Below, piece by piece: positions 17,797 through 26,308 of a stretch of 64,000 bases of DNA (position 1 is its first letter; each line of letters begins with the position of its first letter). Where the stretch lies: positions 2,652,550 through 2,716,549 of the forward strand of contig NZ_CP090958.1 of assembly GCF_025787225.1 (NCBI RefSeq), read 5' to 3'. A program made the translations under genes and the position numbers. Under the pieces are notes generated by a model. The model did no database searches, was not told the DNA's origin, and saw only the letters and a list, made by a program, of their open reading frames with translations. The DNA is from Saxibacter everestensis (GTDB lineage: Bacteria > Actinomycetota > Actinomycetes > Actinomycetales > Brevibacteriaceae).

Positions 17797-18636
17797 ATGC
17801 CGATTTCCGAGGTCGGAGGACAGGGCTCCACCCCGGCAGCGGCCGAGCCCTCTACCGCCGCAGCATTTTTCGACGTTGACAACACTTTCATGCGTGGGGC
17901 CAGTCTCTTCCATCTCGCCCGCGGAATGCGGCAACGGCGACTGCTGAGCTACCGGGACTTGGCCCAGTTCGCCTGGCAGCAGGTGAAATTCATCGCCCGC
18001 GGCGAGCACACCGTCAACCTCGAGGAGGTCCGCCAGCGAGCGCTCTCATTCGTGGCCGGATACACGGTCGCCGACATCAGGCAGATCGGCGAAGAGGTGT
18101 ACGACGAGTTCATGGATTCAAAAATCTGGCCCGGTACGAAGCAGTTGTCGGCAGATCACTTGAACAATGACCAACAGGTATGGCTTGTGACAGCAACGCC
18201 GGTCGAGATCGCCGAAGTGATCGCGGCCCGATTAGGGGTGACCGGTGGACTGGGCACAGTTGCTGAGCACGTCGACGGCGTCTACACCGGGCAGCTGACC
18301 GGACAGGTACTGCACGGGGAAGCGAAGGCCGCAGCCGTGCAGGCGCTTGCCGCAGAGCATGGCTTCGACCTTTCGATCAGCTACGCATACAGCGATTCGG
18401 CCAACGACATTCCGATGCTTTCCCTGGTTGGCAACCCCTTCGCGATCAATCCGGACCTCAAGCTGCGCATCTACGCGGAAGCACACGGCTGGGAGGTCAG
18501 GGATTTCCGCACCGCCGGCCGGAACACAAAGCGGGCGATCCAGGGCTTCGCCGGCGCCGGGGCACTCTACGGCGGATGGCGCGCCTGGCGACGACTGCGC
18601 GGTCGCCGCTCGATCGGCCAGTTCGAGCAAGAGTAG
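17797..18636 (+). CDS. HAD-IB family hydrolase
   Basis: A 279-residue SerB-like phosphatase. Motif I is AFFDVDNTFMRG (about residue 24; DxDxT type), motif II is LVTATP, the motif III lysine is in GEAKAAAV, and motif IV is YSDSANDIPML. The substrate is unknown; related proteins include phosphoserine phosphatase-like and lysophospholipid-linked enzymes. A short basic C-terminal tail (WRAWRRLRGRRS) could touch the membrane surface. Confidence 0.87.
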   Translation: MPISEVGGQGSTPAAAEPSTAAAFFDVDNTFMRGASLFHLARGMRQRRLLSYRDLAQFAWQQVKFIARGEHTVNLEEVRQRALSFVAGYTVADIRQIGEEVYDEFMDSKIWPGTKQLSADHLNNDQQVWLVTATPVEIAEVIAARLGVTGGLGTVAEHVDGVYTGQLTGQVLHGEAKAAAVQALAAEHGFDLSISYAYSDSANDIPMLSLVGNPFAINPDLKLRIYAEAHGWEVRDFRTAGRNTKRAIQGFAGAGALYGGWRAWRRLRGRRSIGQFEQE

Positions 18637-18655
18637 GACTAAGCGTTCAGACGCA

Positions 18656-18690
18656 AAAGTGCCTGCCAGCACACGCTGACAGGCACCTTC
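18656..18690 (-). terminator. Rho-independent terminator behind the bS22 gene
   Basis: GTGCCTG (18659-18665) pairs with CAGGCAC (18680-18686), with an inner CAGC-acac-GCTG extension and one mismatch. On the minus strand the stem is followed by TTTT, so it ends transcription of bS22; it may also serve the convergent HAD gene. Confidence 0.75.
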
Positions 18691-18715
18691 GAAAACCCAA
18701 GATTTCAGGCCAAAG

Positions 18716-18814
18716 TCACTTCTTGTTGCGGCGCTGGTGGCGCGTCTTCCGCAGCAGTTTACGGTGCTTCTTCTTAGCCATCCGCTTGCGACGCTTCTTA
18801 ATTACTGAACCCAC
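18716..18814 (-). CDS. 30S ribosomal protein bS22 (AURKAIP1/COX24 domain protein)
   Basis: A 32-residue, extremely basic protein starting MGSVIKKRRKRMAKKKHRK and ending RRNKK. It matches the actinobacterial small ribosomal protein bS22 seen in mycobacterial ribosome structures, which binds 16S rRNA near the decoding region. It starts with GTG at 18814 after AAAGGA 6-7 bases upstream. It is followed by a good terminator and lies downstream of the BldC-like gene, the usual actinobacterial neighbourhood. Confidence 0.93.
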   Translation of the reverse strand: MGSVIKKRRKRMAKKKHRKLLRKTRHQRRNKK

Positions 18815-18882
18815 GTGACATCCTTTTCACAAGTTTGGTGCTGAACGACCCCTCCGAAGAATACCTTCCGGAAGCGGAAAAC

Positions 18883-18911
18883 AAAAAAAGCCGTGCCTCG
18901 CGACTCGGGCT
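18883..18911 (-). terminator. Probable terminator of the helix-turn-helix gene
   Basis: On the minus strand, AGCC and GGCT bracket a GC-rich loop starting at the stop codon and are followed by seven Ts (A7 at 18883-18889 on the plus strand). The stem is short, so the call rests mainly on the T-tract. Confidence 0.4.
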
Positions 18912-19134
18912 ACCCTGCCGATCCCTGGCTCTGCCCGGGGTCGATATAGGCCGACTGAAGGTACTTCTGCACGGCATCTTCAGGCACCCGGTACGAGCGC
19001 CCGAAACGGACGGCCGGTAACTCCCCGGCATGCACCAGGCGATACACGGTCATCTTTGAGACACGCATCATCGCGGCGACCTCGGCCACGGTGAGGAACT
19101 GCATCTGGGACAGTCCTGCCACGTTACTTTCCAC
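18910..19134 (-). CDS. Helix-turn-helix protein, excisionase/BldC-like
   Basis: A 74-residue MerR-type DNA-binding protein: FLTVAEVAAMMRVSKMTVYR is the helix-turn-helix, then LVHAGELPAVRFGRSYRVPEDAV forms the wing and second helix, as in BldC and phage excisionases. No recombinase or phage gene lies nearby, and the gene sits beside bS22, so a chromosomal developmental or housekeeping regulator is more likely than an excisionase. GTG start with GAAGAG upstream. Confidence 0.88.
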   Translation of the reverse strand: MESNVAGLSQMQFLTVAEVAAMMRVSKMTVYRLVHAGELPAVRFGRSYRVPEDAVQKYLQSAYIDPGQSQGSAG

Positions 19135-19294
19135 CCGTTCTCTTCTTAGCCGCTCGGCCCACCGATCGGCAGGCAGCTTCGCGCGGCTATAACGACAAAC
19201 TTCACCGGGCGGAAAGGAAGCTCTGCATGGCGTCGGCGTGTCGCTCCTCTACTTTAGTGCCAGAAGTGGTAGTTGGGAAAGTTGTTGGCAATTC

Positions 19295-20497
19295 TTAATC
19301 AAAGTACGGGTCGAGCCCGTGAAACGGGAAGACGCTCTTTTTAGTCGCCATCACCGCCCGATCCAGTTCATTGTTCGGGTCGAAGCCCACTTTCCAGGAA
19401 CGCCACCAGAGCTCGACCTCGTCACCCATCAGCCGTGGGGCATCCCGCTGGGAGCGCTCATGAACGTAATCACGCCAGCTTTCCGGTGTCTGGGCCGTAA
19501 CCGCGATCGGCTTGCCGGCGGCTATCGCCACGAGGTGGGCCCAGCTCCGTGGCACGGCGTCCAGAAGGTCATACCCGCCACCGCCAACCGCCAGCCACCG
19601 GTTGCCGCAATGCGCGGCTGCGAGCTCATCGATCATGATCGCGGCCTGCCGGAGGGCATCGACGCTGAGCCTCAGGTGGGTCAGCGGATCATGCAGGTGG
19701 CCGTCACAGCCATGCTGACTCACGATCACCTCGGGCTCGAACGCACCGATCAACGGTGGAACAATGGCGTCGAACGCCCTCAGCCAATCACTGTCGGAGG
19801 TACGTGGCGGGAGGGCAACGTTGACCGCGCTGGCCTCGGCGGAGCTGCCGCCGATTTCATCGGCGAAGCCGGTGCCTGGGAACAGCATCCGTCCGGTTTC
19901 GTGCAGAGAAATCGTGAGCACCCTTGGGTCGTCCCAGAAAATCGACTCTGTCCCGTCGCCGTGATGAGCGTCGATATCGATGTAGGCGACCTTCTGCACA
20001 CCGGAGTCGAGCAGATGCGTGATCGCCGCGGCAACATCGTTGTATACGCAAAAACCGCTGGCCTTGTCCCGCCTGGCGTGGTGCATGCCGCCGCTGAAGT
20101 TCACTGCGTGCACCGCCTCCCCCGAGACGATCGCCTGGGCAGCCTGCACGCTGCCCTGCACGATCCGGGCGGATGCTTCGTGAATGTGGTCGAATCGCGG
20201 CACGTCATCAGTTCCGACGCCATACCGGATCCGGACGGCGTCATCGACGCTGCTGGTGCTCTCGGCAGCACGGATGGCGGAAATGTACTCGCTGCTGTGT
20301 ACAGTCTCGAGCAGCTCGTCGGTCGCGACCGAGGCAGAGTGCACTGTGACGTTTCGCAGGTCGAAGAGGCCGAAATCCTCGCACAACCGCGCTGTAAGGT
20401 CGAGGCGCAGCGGATGCATGGGGTGCGTGGGCCCGAAGTTGTACTGCCCGAATACCTTGTCCCAGACAATGTAAAGCGGCATTTGTTGCTCGACCAT
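19295..20497 (-). CDS. acuC: Acetoin utilization protein AcuC / class I histone deacetylase fold
   Basis: A 400-residue zinc-dependent deacetylase-fold protein. The metal-binding and catalytic residues are seen in GGMHHARRDKASGFC, AYIDIDAHHGDGTES and QHGCDGHLHDPL. In Bacillus, AcuC deacetylates and activates acetyl-CoA synthetase; a similar role here is inferred. No acuA or acs is nearby. TAGGGT (20510-20505) lies 7 bases before the ATG, with no ribosome site, so it is likely leaderless. Confidence 0.87.
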   Translation of the reverse strand: MVEQQMPLYIVWDKVFGQYNFGPTHPMHPLRLDLTARLCEDFGLFDLRNVTVHSASVATDELLETVHSSEYISAIRAAESTSSVDDAVRIRYGVGTDDVPRFDHIHEASARIVQGSVQAAQAIVSGEAVHAVNFSGGMHHARRDKASGFCVYNDVAAAITHLLDSGVQKVAYIDIDAHHGDGTESIFWDDPRVLTISLHETGRMLFPGTGFADEIGGSSAEASAVNVALPPRTSDSDWLRAFDAIVPPLIGAFEPEVIVSQHGCDGHLHDPLTHLRLSVDALRQAAIMIDELAAAHCGNRWLAVGGGGYDLLDAVPRSWAHLVAIAAGKPIAVTAQTPESWRDYVHERSQRDAPRLMGDEVELWWRSWKVGFDPNNELDRAVMATKKSVFPFHGLDPYFD

Positions 20498-20504
20498 GCT
20501 TGTT

Positions 20505-20510
20505 ACCCTA
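20505..20510 (-). promoter_or_regulatory. -10 box of leaderless acuC promoter
   Basis: TAGGGT on the minus strand, 7 bases before the acuC ATG. It is the same hexamer as in front of the HAD gene and the NlpC/P60 gene. Confidence 0.45.
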
Positions 20511-20582
20511 ACCGTCGCGGCGATCGACGTCTGTCCCGCTTAGACTCGGGTAGCGTCTTAGCAGCAGATGAAGGGGTTCTCG

Positions 20583-21998
20583 ATGGCCACACGACCTGGC
20601 GCCGACGGTCAGCCAGCCTTGCTTCGTCGTACCGTTTTGGCACCGGTCACCGCTGTGCGCGACTTCGTCGACGACGTCGCCAAGAGTTCACCGGCCCGGC
20701 TGGCCCTGGTGACGTTCACCGCCGTCGTACTTGTATTCGTCGGCCTGTTGATGTTGCCGATATCGACCCGCTCGGGCGAAATGGCGGAACTTTCCCATGC
20801 AGTGTTCGTCGCCGTGTCAGCGGTCTGCGTGACAGGGCTGACGCCTGTGGTTACCGAGGAATACTGGTCTGCTTTCGGTGTTTCCGTCATCACCCTCGCC
20901 ATCCAGCTCGGCGGACTGGGAATCCTCACCCTTGCCTCGATCATGGGCCTGGCCGTTTCCAGGAGGCTGGGCCTGCGACAGCGTCTGATCGCCGCGCAGG
21001 AGACCAAGGCACTCCGGCTCGGCGAGGTCGGCAGCCTGCTCCGTGCTGTTGCCCTGGCGTCGTTGATCTCCGAGGCAGTTCTGGCGCTGGCGATGTTTCC
21101 ACGATTCATCATCCGTGGCGAAGCGGTCGGTGACGCTGCCTGGCACAGCGTCTTTTACTCGATATCCGCCTTCAACAACGCGGGATTCACCATTCACCCC
21201 GGCGGTGCTGCCGCGTTCGCCGACGACCCATGGATTCTGATTCCGCTGATGATCGGGGTTTTCGTTGGCGCGCTCGGCTTCCCGGTGATCCTCACTGTCG
21301 CGCTTCACCTGTGGTCGCCGAAGTCCTGGGATCTGCATACCAAGCTCACCTTGGTGACCTCTGCGGCGCTCGTCGTTCTGGGCGCCCTGGCTATCGGCGC
21401 CTTCGAATGGAACAACCCCAAGACACTTGGCGATGACGCTGCGGGACAGACAGTACTGGAGACCATCTTCGCGGCCGTTATGCCCCGTTCCGGTGGCTTC
21501 GCCACGATGGACCTGTCAGAGATGCATCAGTCATCACACGTCGTTCTCGACATGCTGATGTTCATCGGCGGCGGTTCGGCGTCCACTGCGGGCGGCATCA
21601 AGGTCACCACGCTTGCCGTGATGTTCCTCGCCGCATTTGCTGAGGCCCGCGGCCTGGAGCACGTCGAGGTGTTCGGCCGCCGGATACCTCCGGCCACCCT
21701 GCGACTTGGCGTCTCTGTCACGCTGGCGGGCGCGACGATCGTCTCCGTCGCGACGATCACCTTGCTCAATCTGTCGGAGCTACCGCTGGATCTCGTCCTG
21801 TTCGAGGTCATTTCCGCGTTCGCAACCTGCGGGCTGACCTCAGGAGTCACCGAGCAGCTCCCGCCATCCGGGCTCTACGTGCTCTCCGTCGTGATGTTCC
21901 TCGGCAGAATCGGTACGATTACGCTGGCCGCCGCGCTCGCACTGCGAGAGCGGCAGCGGCTGTATCGCTACCCGGAAGAAAGGCCAATCGTTGGCTAA
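20583..21998 (+). CDS. TrkH/KtrB-type potassium channel subunit
   Basis: A 471-residue membrane subunit of a K+ uptake system with about ten helices and four P-loops. Filter segments are AVCVTGLTP, NNAGFTIHP, MPRSGGFATMD and ATCGLTSGV, each with the conserved glycine. The length suits the KtrB/KtrD group rather than the longer TrkH. The ATG at 20583 (after AAGGGG, 6 bases) is preferred over the in-frame ATG at 20568. The next gene, encoding the regulatory RCK subunit, overlaps its end by 8 bases. Confidence 0.93.
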   Translation: MATRPGADGQPALLRRTVLAPVTAVRDFVDDVAKSSPARLALVTFTAVVLVFVGLLMLPISTRSGEMAELSHAVFVAVSAVCVTGLTPVVTEEYWSAFGVSVITLAIQLGGLGILTLASIMGLAVSRRLGLRQRLIAAQETKALRLGEVGSLLRAVALASLISEAVLALAMFPRFIIRGEAVGDAAWHSVFYSISAFNNAGFTIHPGGAAAFADDPWILIPLMIGVFVGALGFPVILTVALHLWSPKSWDLHTKLTLVTSAALVVLGALAIGAFEWNNPKTLGDDAAGQTVLETIFAAVMPRSGGFATMDLSEMHQSSHVVLDMLMFIGGGSASTAGGIKVTTLAVMFLAAFAEARGLEHVEVFGRRIPPATLRLGVSVTLAGATIVSVATITLLNLSELPLDLVLFEVISAFATCGLTSGVTEQLPPSGLYVLSVVMFLGRIGTITLAAALALRERQRLYRYPEERPIVG

Positions 21999-22662
21999 AT
22001 CGGATACATCGCACACACCCGTGCTCGTGATCGGCCTCGGCCGATTCGGCTCGGCGACCGCCGCACGGCTGAGCCAGCTCGGGCGGGAGGTGCTTGCCAT
22101 CGAGCGGGACGCCCAGATGGTGCAGGACTGGTCCGGACGGCTTACCCACGTTGTTGAGGCAGACGCCACGAACATCGAAGCACTGCGGCAGGCCGGGGCG
22201 GGCGAATTCAGCGTCGCGGTGGTCGGCATCGGCACATCGATCGAGGCTAGCGTGCTGACCACGGCGAACCTGGTGGACCTTGGCATCGAACAGATCTGGG
22301 CCAAGGCGATCAGTCAGTCGCACGGCAAGATCCTCAGCCGGATCGGCGCCCATCATGTGCTTTACCCGGAGACTGACGCGGGCAATCGGGTCGCCCACCT
22401 GGTGTCCAGCCGGATGCTCGACTACATCGAGTTCGACGAGGGCTTCTTCGGCGTGGTGAAAATGCGTCCACCAAGGGAAGTGCAGGGTTTCAGCCTGCGC
22501 GAATCGGCAATTCGCAAAAAGTACGGCGTCACGGTTGTCGGCATCAAGACACCCGGACAGGACTTCACCTACGCAACACCGGAGACTCAGATCAACGCGC
22601 AGGACATGCTGATCGTCGCCGGCCACGTGGATCTGCTGAATCGGTTCGCGTCCCGGCCCTGA
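21991..22662 (+). CDS. TrkA/KtrA-type potassium uptake regulatory subunit
   Basis: A 223-residue cytoplasmic ring subunit that gates the K+ channel. The N-terminal RCK_N Rossmann domain has VLVIGLGRFGSATA and the acidic end of strand 2 in AIERD; the C-terminal RCK_C domain covers about residues 140-220. In firmicute KtrA/KtrC the RCK_C domain binds c-di-AMP; a diadenylate cyclase (disA) lies 10 kb away, but binding here is inferred. It starts with TTG inside the end of the channel gene, with GAAAGG upstream. Confidence 0.92.
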   Translation: MAKSDTSHTPVLVIGLGRFGSATAARLSQLGREVLAIERDAQMVQDWSGRLTHVVEADATNIEALRQAGAGEFSVAVVGIGTSIEASVLTTANLVDLGIEQIWAKAISQSHGKILSRIGAHHVLYPETDAGNRVAHLVSSRMLDYIEFDEGFFGVVKMRPPREVQGFSLRESAIRKKYGVTVVGIKTPGQDFTYATPETQINAQDMLIVAGHVDLLNRFASRP

Positions 22663-22698
22663 GGTCGCCAGTCCGGCCCAGCTCCACCGCGGGCCCGG

Positions 22699-23520
22699 CT
22701 AGCTGGAAAGTTCGGCGGATCGCCGCGCAGCCGCCTGTGCGGCCGCCAGCGCGATTTCGCGAAGGCCATGTTCCTCAAACACGTCCAGCGCCGCCTTCGT
22801 GGTTCCGCCCGGGCTGGTGACCTGTTCGCGCAGCTGCGCGGGATCCTTGCCCGTCTGCTCCATCAGGGCTCCGGCGCCCGCTGCTGTGCCCACCACAAGC
22901 GCCTTCGCCGTCTCCGGATCGAGGCCCAGCTGCTGCCCTGCATCGACCAGTGCTTCCGCGAGCAGGAAGAAGTACGCCGGTCCAGACCCGGAGATCGCCG
23001 TCACCGCGTCAAGCTGATCCTCCCGGACCTGACGGGTCATTCCGGCACCGGCCAGGATGGCGGCAGCACGATCGAGCGCATCCTGGTCGGCGGACTCCCC
23101 CGCGGCGATCGCAACAACGCCCGCACCTACAAGCGAAGGCGTGTTCGGCATCGCCCGCACCACTGCCGCACCCGGCAGTCGTGTTTCGATGGCGGACGTG
23201 GTGATGCCGGCTGCCACGCTGATCACAACGCAGTCCCGAGTGACCGCGTCGGAGATCTCGGACGCAAGGTCAAGGATTCCGTGCGGCTTAACCGCCAGAA
23301 TCACGATATCCGCCTCGCGGGCAGCGCTCTGATTGGCAGCGGCATCCGCTGAGGTATCGAGCACAGTCACGCCGGTGCGCTGACGCAGTTCGCTGGCGCG
23401 ATCAGGGCTTCGCACGGTGGCTGTGACGCTACCGGCCGGCAGCCCGGCCCGGAGAATCCCACTGAGCAGCGCCTCGCCCATCGAGCCTACGCCGAGTACG
23501 GCAACGGTTGGATCAGTCAT
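22699..23520 (-). CDS. proC: Pyrroline-5-carboxylate reductase ProC
   Basis: Last step of proline synthesis, NAD(P)H-dependent. It is 273 residues with VAVLGVGSMGEALLSG at the N-terminus, the VRAMPNTPSLVGAG motif near residue 118, and the C-terminal signature region AVTAISGSGPAYFF and SPGGTTKAALDVFEEHGL. Its start overlaps the preceding isomerase gene by 8 bases, so the two are coupled. Confidence 0.95.
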   Translation of the reverse strand: MTDPTVAVLGVGSMGEALLSGILRAGLPAGSVTATVRSPDRASELRQRTGVTVLDTSADAAANQSAAREADIVILAVKPHGILDLASEISDAVTRDCVVISVAAGITTSAIETRLPGAAVVRAMPNTPSLVGAGVVAIAAGESADQDALDRAAAILAGAGMTRQVREDQLDAVTAISGSGPAYFFLLAEALVDAGQQLGLDPETAKALVVGTAAGAGALMEQTGKDPAQLREQVTSPGGTTKAALDVFEEHGLREIALAAAQAAARRSAELSS

Positions 23521-24454
23521 GGCTTAGCTGTCCTAGATGCTCGCGAGCAAAACTCAGCGTGTGCAGCAGCAGGTCGTCGCGCTCCGCTATGGTCCGGCAC
23601 CGCCGGGTGTTGACTTCGGCGACTACCGCTCCGGTCCAGTCGCTGTGGCTCAATTTCTGCAGCGCCTCCGCGCATGGCTGGTTCCCGTGACCCGGCGCCA
23701 GATGCTCGTCCTTGAGCGACCCGGAGCCGTCAGCCAGGTGGATGTGAGCGAGCCGGTCGCCGAGGGTGTCGATCATTCCGAGGATGTCGGAACCCGCCGT
23801 GGCCGCATGGGAGAAATCAACGGTTATCTTGTCGTAGTCCTCATCCACCGGGTTCCAGTCCGGCAGGTACACCATCACTTCGCGTACCCCGGTGCGCCAC
23901 GGGAACATGTTCTCCACGGCAACGTTGATGCCGTAGTCCTTGCTGATCCTTCGCACACCCTCGTGGAATCCCTCGGCGTAGGATCCCTGCCAGCGAAACG
24001 GCGGGTGCACGACGACGGTGTCGGCTCCGACTTCGGCGGCCAGCTCGGACGAACGCTCGATCTTCGTCCAGGGGTCCTTCCCCCACACCCGCTGCATCAC
24101 CAGCAGGGTCGGCGCATGGATCGACAGCACCGGCAGTCCATAGTGCTCGCAGAGGTTGCGGATCGCCTTGGGGTCCTGGCTGATCGAGTTGCTCGACACC
24201 ATGACCTCGACCCCGTCGTACCCGAGATCGGCGGCGACCGCGAAACACTCCGATATCGACAACGGGTACACCGCCGACGACGACAGGCCGACCGGAATCC
24301 GGTTGGCTCCCTGCGTCGTCGGACCCAGGTCCGGGGCAGATTCGGCCCGGACGGCACGATGCCGTGCGGCCCTTGCCTTTGCCGAGTTCTTCGACGTCAA
24401 GGCGGGTCGTGCACCGGACTTCCTCGTCCCTCTGGGACTTTCTGCGCTTGTCAC
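23513..24454 (-). CDS. Sugar phosphate isomerase/epimerase (AP endonuclease 2 TIM-barrel fold)
   Basis: A 313-residue TIM barrel of the xylose isomerase-like family. Metal-binding positions are visible in VAVENMFPWRTG, TVDFSHAATAG and HIHLADGSGS, then APGHGNQP and VVAEVNTRR. The first 50 or so residues are Arg/Ala-rich and probably disordered. The substrate is unknown. It is coupled to the methyltransferase upstream (GTGA overlap) and to proC downstream; the same trio is common in Micrococcales. Confidence 0.8.
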   Translation of the reverse strand: MTSAESPRGTRKSGARPALTSKNSAKARAARHRAVRAESAPDLGPTTQGANRIPVGLSSSAVYPLSISECFAVAADLGYDGVEVMVSSNSISQDPKAIRNLCEHYGLPVLSIHAPTLLVMQRVWGKDPWTKIERSSELAAEVGADTVVVHPPFRWQGSYAEGFHEGVRRISKDYGINVAVENMFPWRTGVREVMVYLPDWNPVDEDYDKITVDFSHAATAGSDILGMIDTLGDRLAHIHLADGSGSLKDEHLAPGHGNQPCAEALQKLSHSDWTGAVVAEVNTRRCRTIAERDDLLLHTLSFAREHLGQLSHD

Positions 24455-25305
24455 TTCGCTAGATTAGTCCGTTCAGCCCCGCCGGTGCCAAAACTCCTGG
24501 GCTCGTCCGGCACCCGGCACAGCACTTCCCCGTTCACGATGGCGAACCAGCCGTCGTCTGATTGGGCCCAGTCGCCCCAAGCCCGGCTTAGCTCTTCCAG
24601 CTTCGCCGGATCGGCGAAGCCACGTTCGATCGCCTGTTTGGCGAAGCTCGAATTCACCACACGTTCGGCCCAGCTACCACCCCACCAGGCACGCTCCTCG
24701 TCGCTGGCGTAGCACCAGGTGTCGGCGGTGGCCACGATGTCGGTGAACCCGGCCTGCTTCGCCCAGGACAGCAGCCTGCGCCCCGCATCCGGCTCAGCCG
24801 AGTTCGAGCGCGCTACCTTCTGGTACAGCGTCATCCATTCATCGAGCTCGGCCGGCATCGGATACCAGATCATTCCGGAGTAGTCGGCATCACGTACCGC
24901 GACAATGCCACCGGGCCGGGCCACCCTCGCCATTTCGCGCAGTGCCCGAACCGGGTCCGACAAGTGCTGCAACACCTGGTGGGCATGGACCACATCGAAG
25001 CTGTTGTCGTCGAAGTCAAGTGAGTACACATCGCCCACGCCGAACTCCACATTGTGCAGCCCATGCTCTGCCGCAAGAGCCGTAGCTCCCGTGAGCGGTT
25101 CCGCGGCCGCATCAATTCCGACTACTTCGCGGACTCTTTCGGCGAAGCCGATGGTTATCGTGCCCGGACCGCAACCGACGTCGAGCAGCCGATCCGTCGA
25201 CGTCAGCGAGGAGAGAAGGTACGCCGCCGAGTTTTCGGCCGTCCGCCAACTATGCGCGCGCAGAACGCTCGGATGATGCCCATGCGTGTACGTGTCTTCA
25301 GCCAT
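24451..25305 (-). CDS. Class I SAM-dependent methyltransferase
   Basis: A 284-residue methyltransferase. Motif I LLDVGCGPGTITIGFA is near residue 43, the acidic strand 2 end is EVVGIDAAAE, motif II FDVVHAHQVLQHL, and motif III RPGGIVAVRD. The fold is like UbiE/MenG type enzymes, but the sequence gives no substrate. It lies between the ppx/gppA gene (7 bases) and the isomerase gene (4-base overlap). Confidence 0.87.
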   Translation of the reverse strand: MAEDTYTHGHHPSVLRAHSWRTAENSAAYLLSSLTSTDRLLDVGCGPGTITIGFAERVREVVGIDAAAEPLTGATALAAEHGLHNVEFGVGDVYSLDFDDNSFDVVHAHQVLQHLSDPVRALREMARVARPGGIVAVRDADYSGMIWYPMPAELDEWMTLYQKVARSNSAEPDAGRRLLSWAKQAGFTDIVATADTWCYASDEERAWWGGSWAERVVNSSFAKQAIERGFADPAKLEELSRAWGDWAQSDDGWFAIVNGEVLCRVPDEPRSFGTGGAERTNLAK

Positions 25306-25312
25306 GGCTTCC

Positions 25313-26278
25313 TCAGGCTACCGCGACGGTTCGCGGTGATGGGGATTGCTCCTCGGTCATCTTGTCCAACTTTCGCAGAATAACGCCCTCGCGGAGCGCC
25401 CATGGGCAGATCTGAATCTCGTCGACATCGAAAACAGCGCAGGCGGCCTCGGCGACTATGGCTCCGGCCAGAACCTGCTGGGCTCGCGCCTCGGACACCC
25501 CGGGCAGCTGGGCTCGCTCCTGCGGGGTCAGTGCGGCGAGTCTCGGGGTGAGTTCGGCCAGGTCCTTGTGCCGCAGGTAGCGGGGCACGTGGATGCCGTC
25601 GGCCGAGGGCGCCGCCCCGGTCAACCGGGCGAGTGAACGGAATGTTTTCGAGCTGCCGACGACCCGATCGGGCCTGCCGGCCCGGATGACGTCGCGGGCT
25701 ACCTTTCCGATCGTGGTCCGCGCATGCCGGCGCACGGTGGCTATCTCCTCGGGGGTGGGCAGATCGCTGGAGAACCAGTCATTCGTCAGTCGTCCGGCGC
25801 CCAGCGGCACCGAGACGGCGCAGTCAGCAGTCTCATCGCCGCCTGCTGCGATCTCCAGCGAACCGCCGCCGATATCGAAGAGCATGATGTGGCCCGCCGA
25901 CCAGCCGAACCACCGGCGGGTCGCCAGGAAGGTGAGCCGGGCTTCGTCGCTGCCGGAAAGCACCGTGAGGTCAACACCGGTCTGCTTTTTGACCCGGGCA
26001 AGGACCTGTGCGCCGTTGGGGGCTTCGCGAATCGCCGACGTGGCGAACGAAACCACAGCTTCGGCGCCCTGGTCCTCCGCGATGGTCAGCGCTTCGTGAA
26101 CGAAGTCGATCAGCATTCGTTCACCGACCTCAGAGATACTGCCGTCGGGTCCGAGGTATTCCGCGAGGCGCAGCAGCTCCTTGTGGGATGTGGCAGGTAG
26201 CGGCCGGGCGCCTTGATGGGCGTCAACCACGAGCAAATGGACGGTGTTGGAACCGACGTCGAGAACTGCTAAGCGCAT
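25313..26278 (-). CDS. Ppx/GppA family exopolyphosphatase
   Basis: A 321-residue ASKHA-fold phosphatase that removes phosphate from polyphosphate or pppGpp. It begins [18 protein letters not shown], has [13 protein letters not shown] and the second phosphate loop [11 protein letters not shown]. At this length it is the short actinobacterial form (as MTB Ppx1/Ppx2) lacking the C-terminal HD domain. An AT-rich upstream with TATATT 8 bases before the ATG suggests a leaderless start. Confidence 0.9.
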   Translation of the reverse strand: MRLAVLDVGSNTVHLLVVDAHQGARPLPATSHKELLRLAEYLGPDGSISEVGERMLIDFVHEALTIAEDQGAEAVVSFATSAIREAPNGAQVLARVKKQTGVDLTVLSGSDEARLTFLATRRWFGWSAGHIMLFDIGGGSLEIAAGGDETADCAVSVPLGAGRLTNDWFSSDLPTPEEIATVRRHARTTIGKVARDVIRAGRPDRVVGSSKTFRSLARLTGAAPSADGIHVPRYLRHKDLAELTPRLAALTPQERAQLPGVSEARAQQVLAGAIVAEAACAVFDVDEIQICPWALREGVILRKLDKMTEEQSPSPRTVAVA

Positions 26279-26308
26279 AAATACTAAATATATCGGCTTC
26301 GGGCGAAC

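Noticed and set aside
18910-19134. Phage excisionase suggesting an integrated element
   Set aside because: There is no integrase, attachment repeat or phage gene nearby, and the neighbours (bS22, acuC) are core genes; a BldC-like regulator fits better.
19238-21133. 631-codon plus-strand open frame over acuC and the start of the potassium channel gene
   Set aside because: Antisense to acuC and out of frame with the channel gene; both true genes have full active-site or filter motifs.
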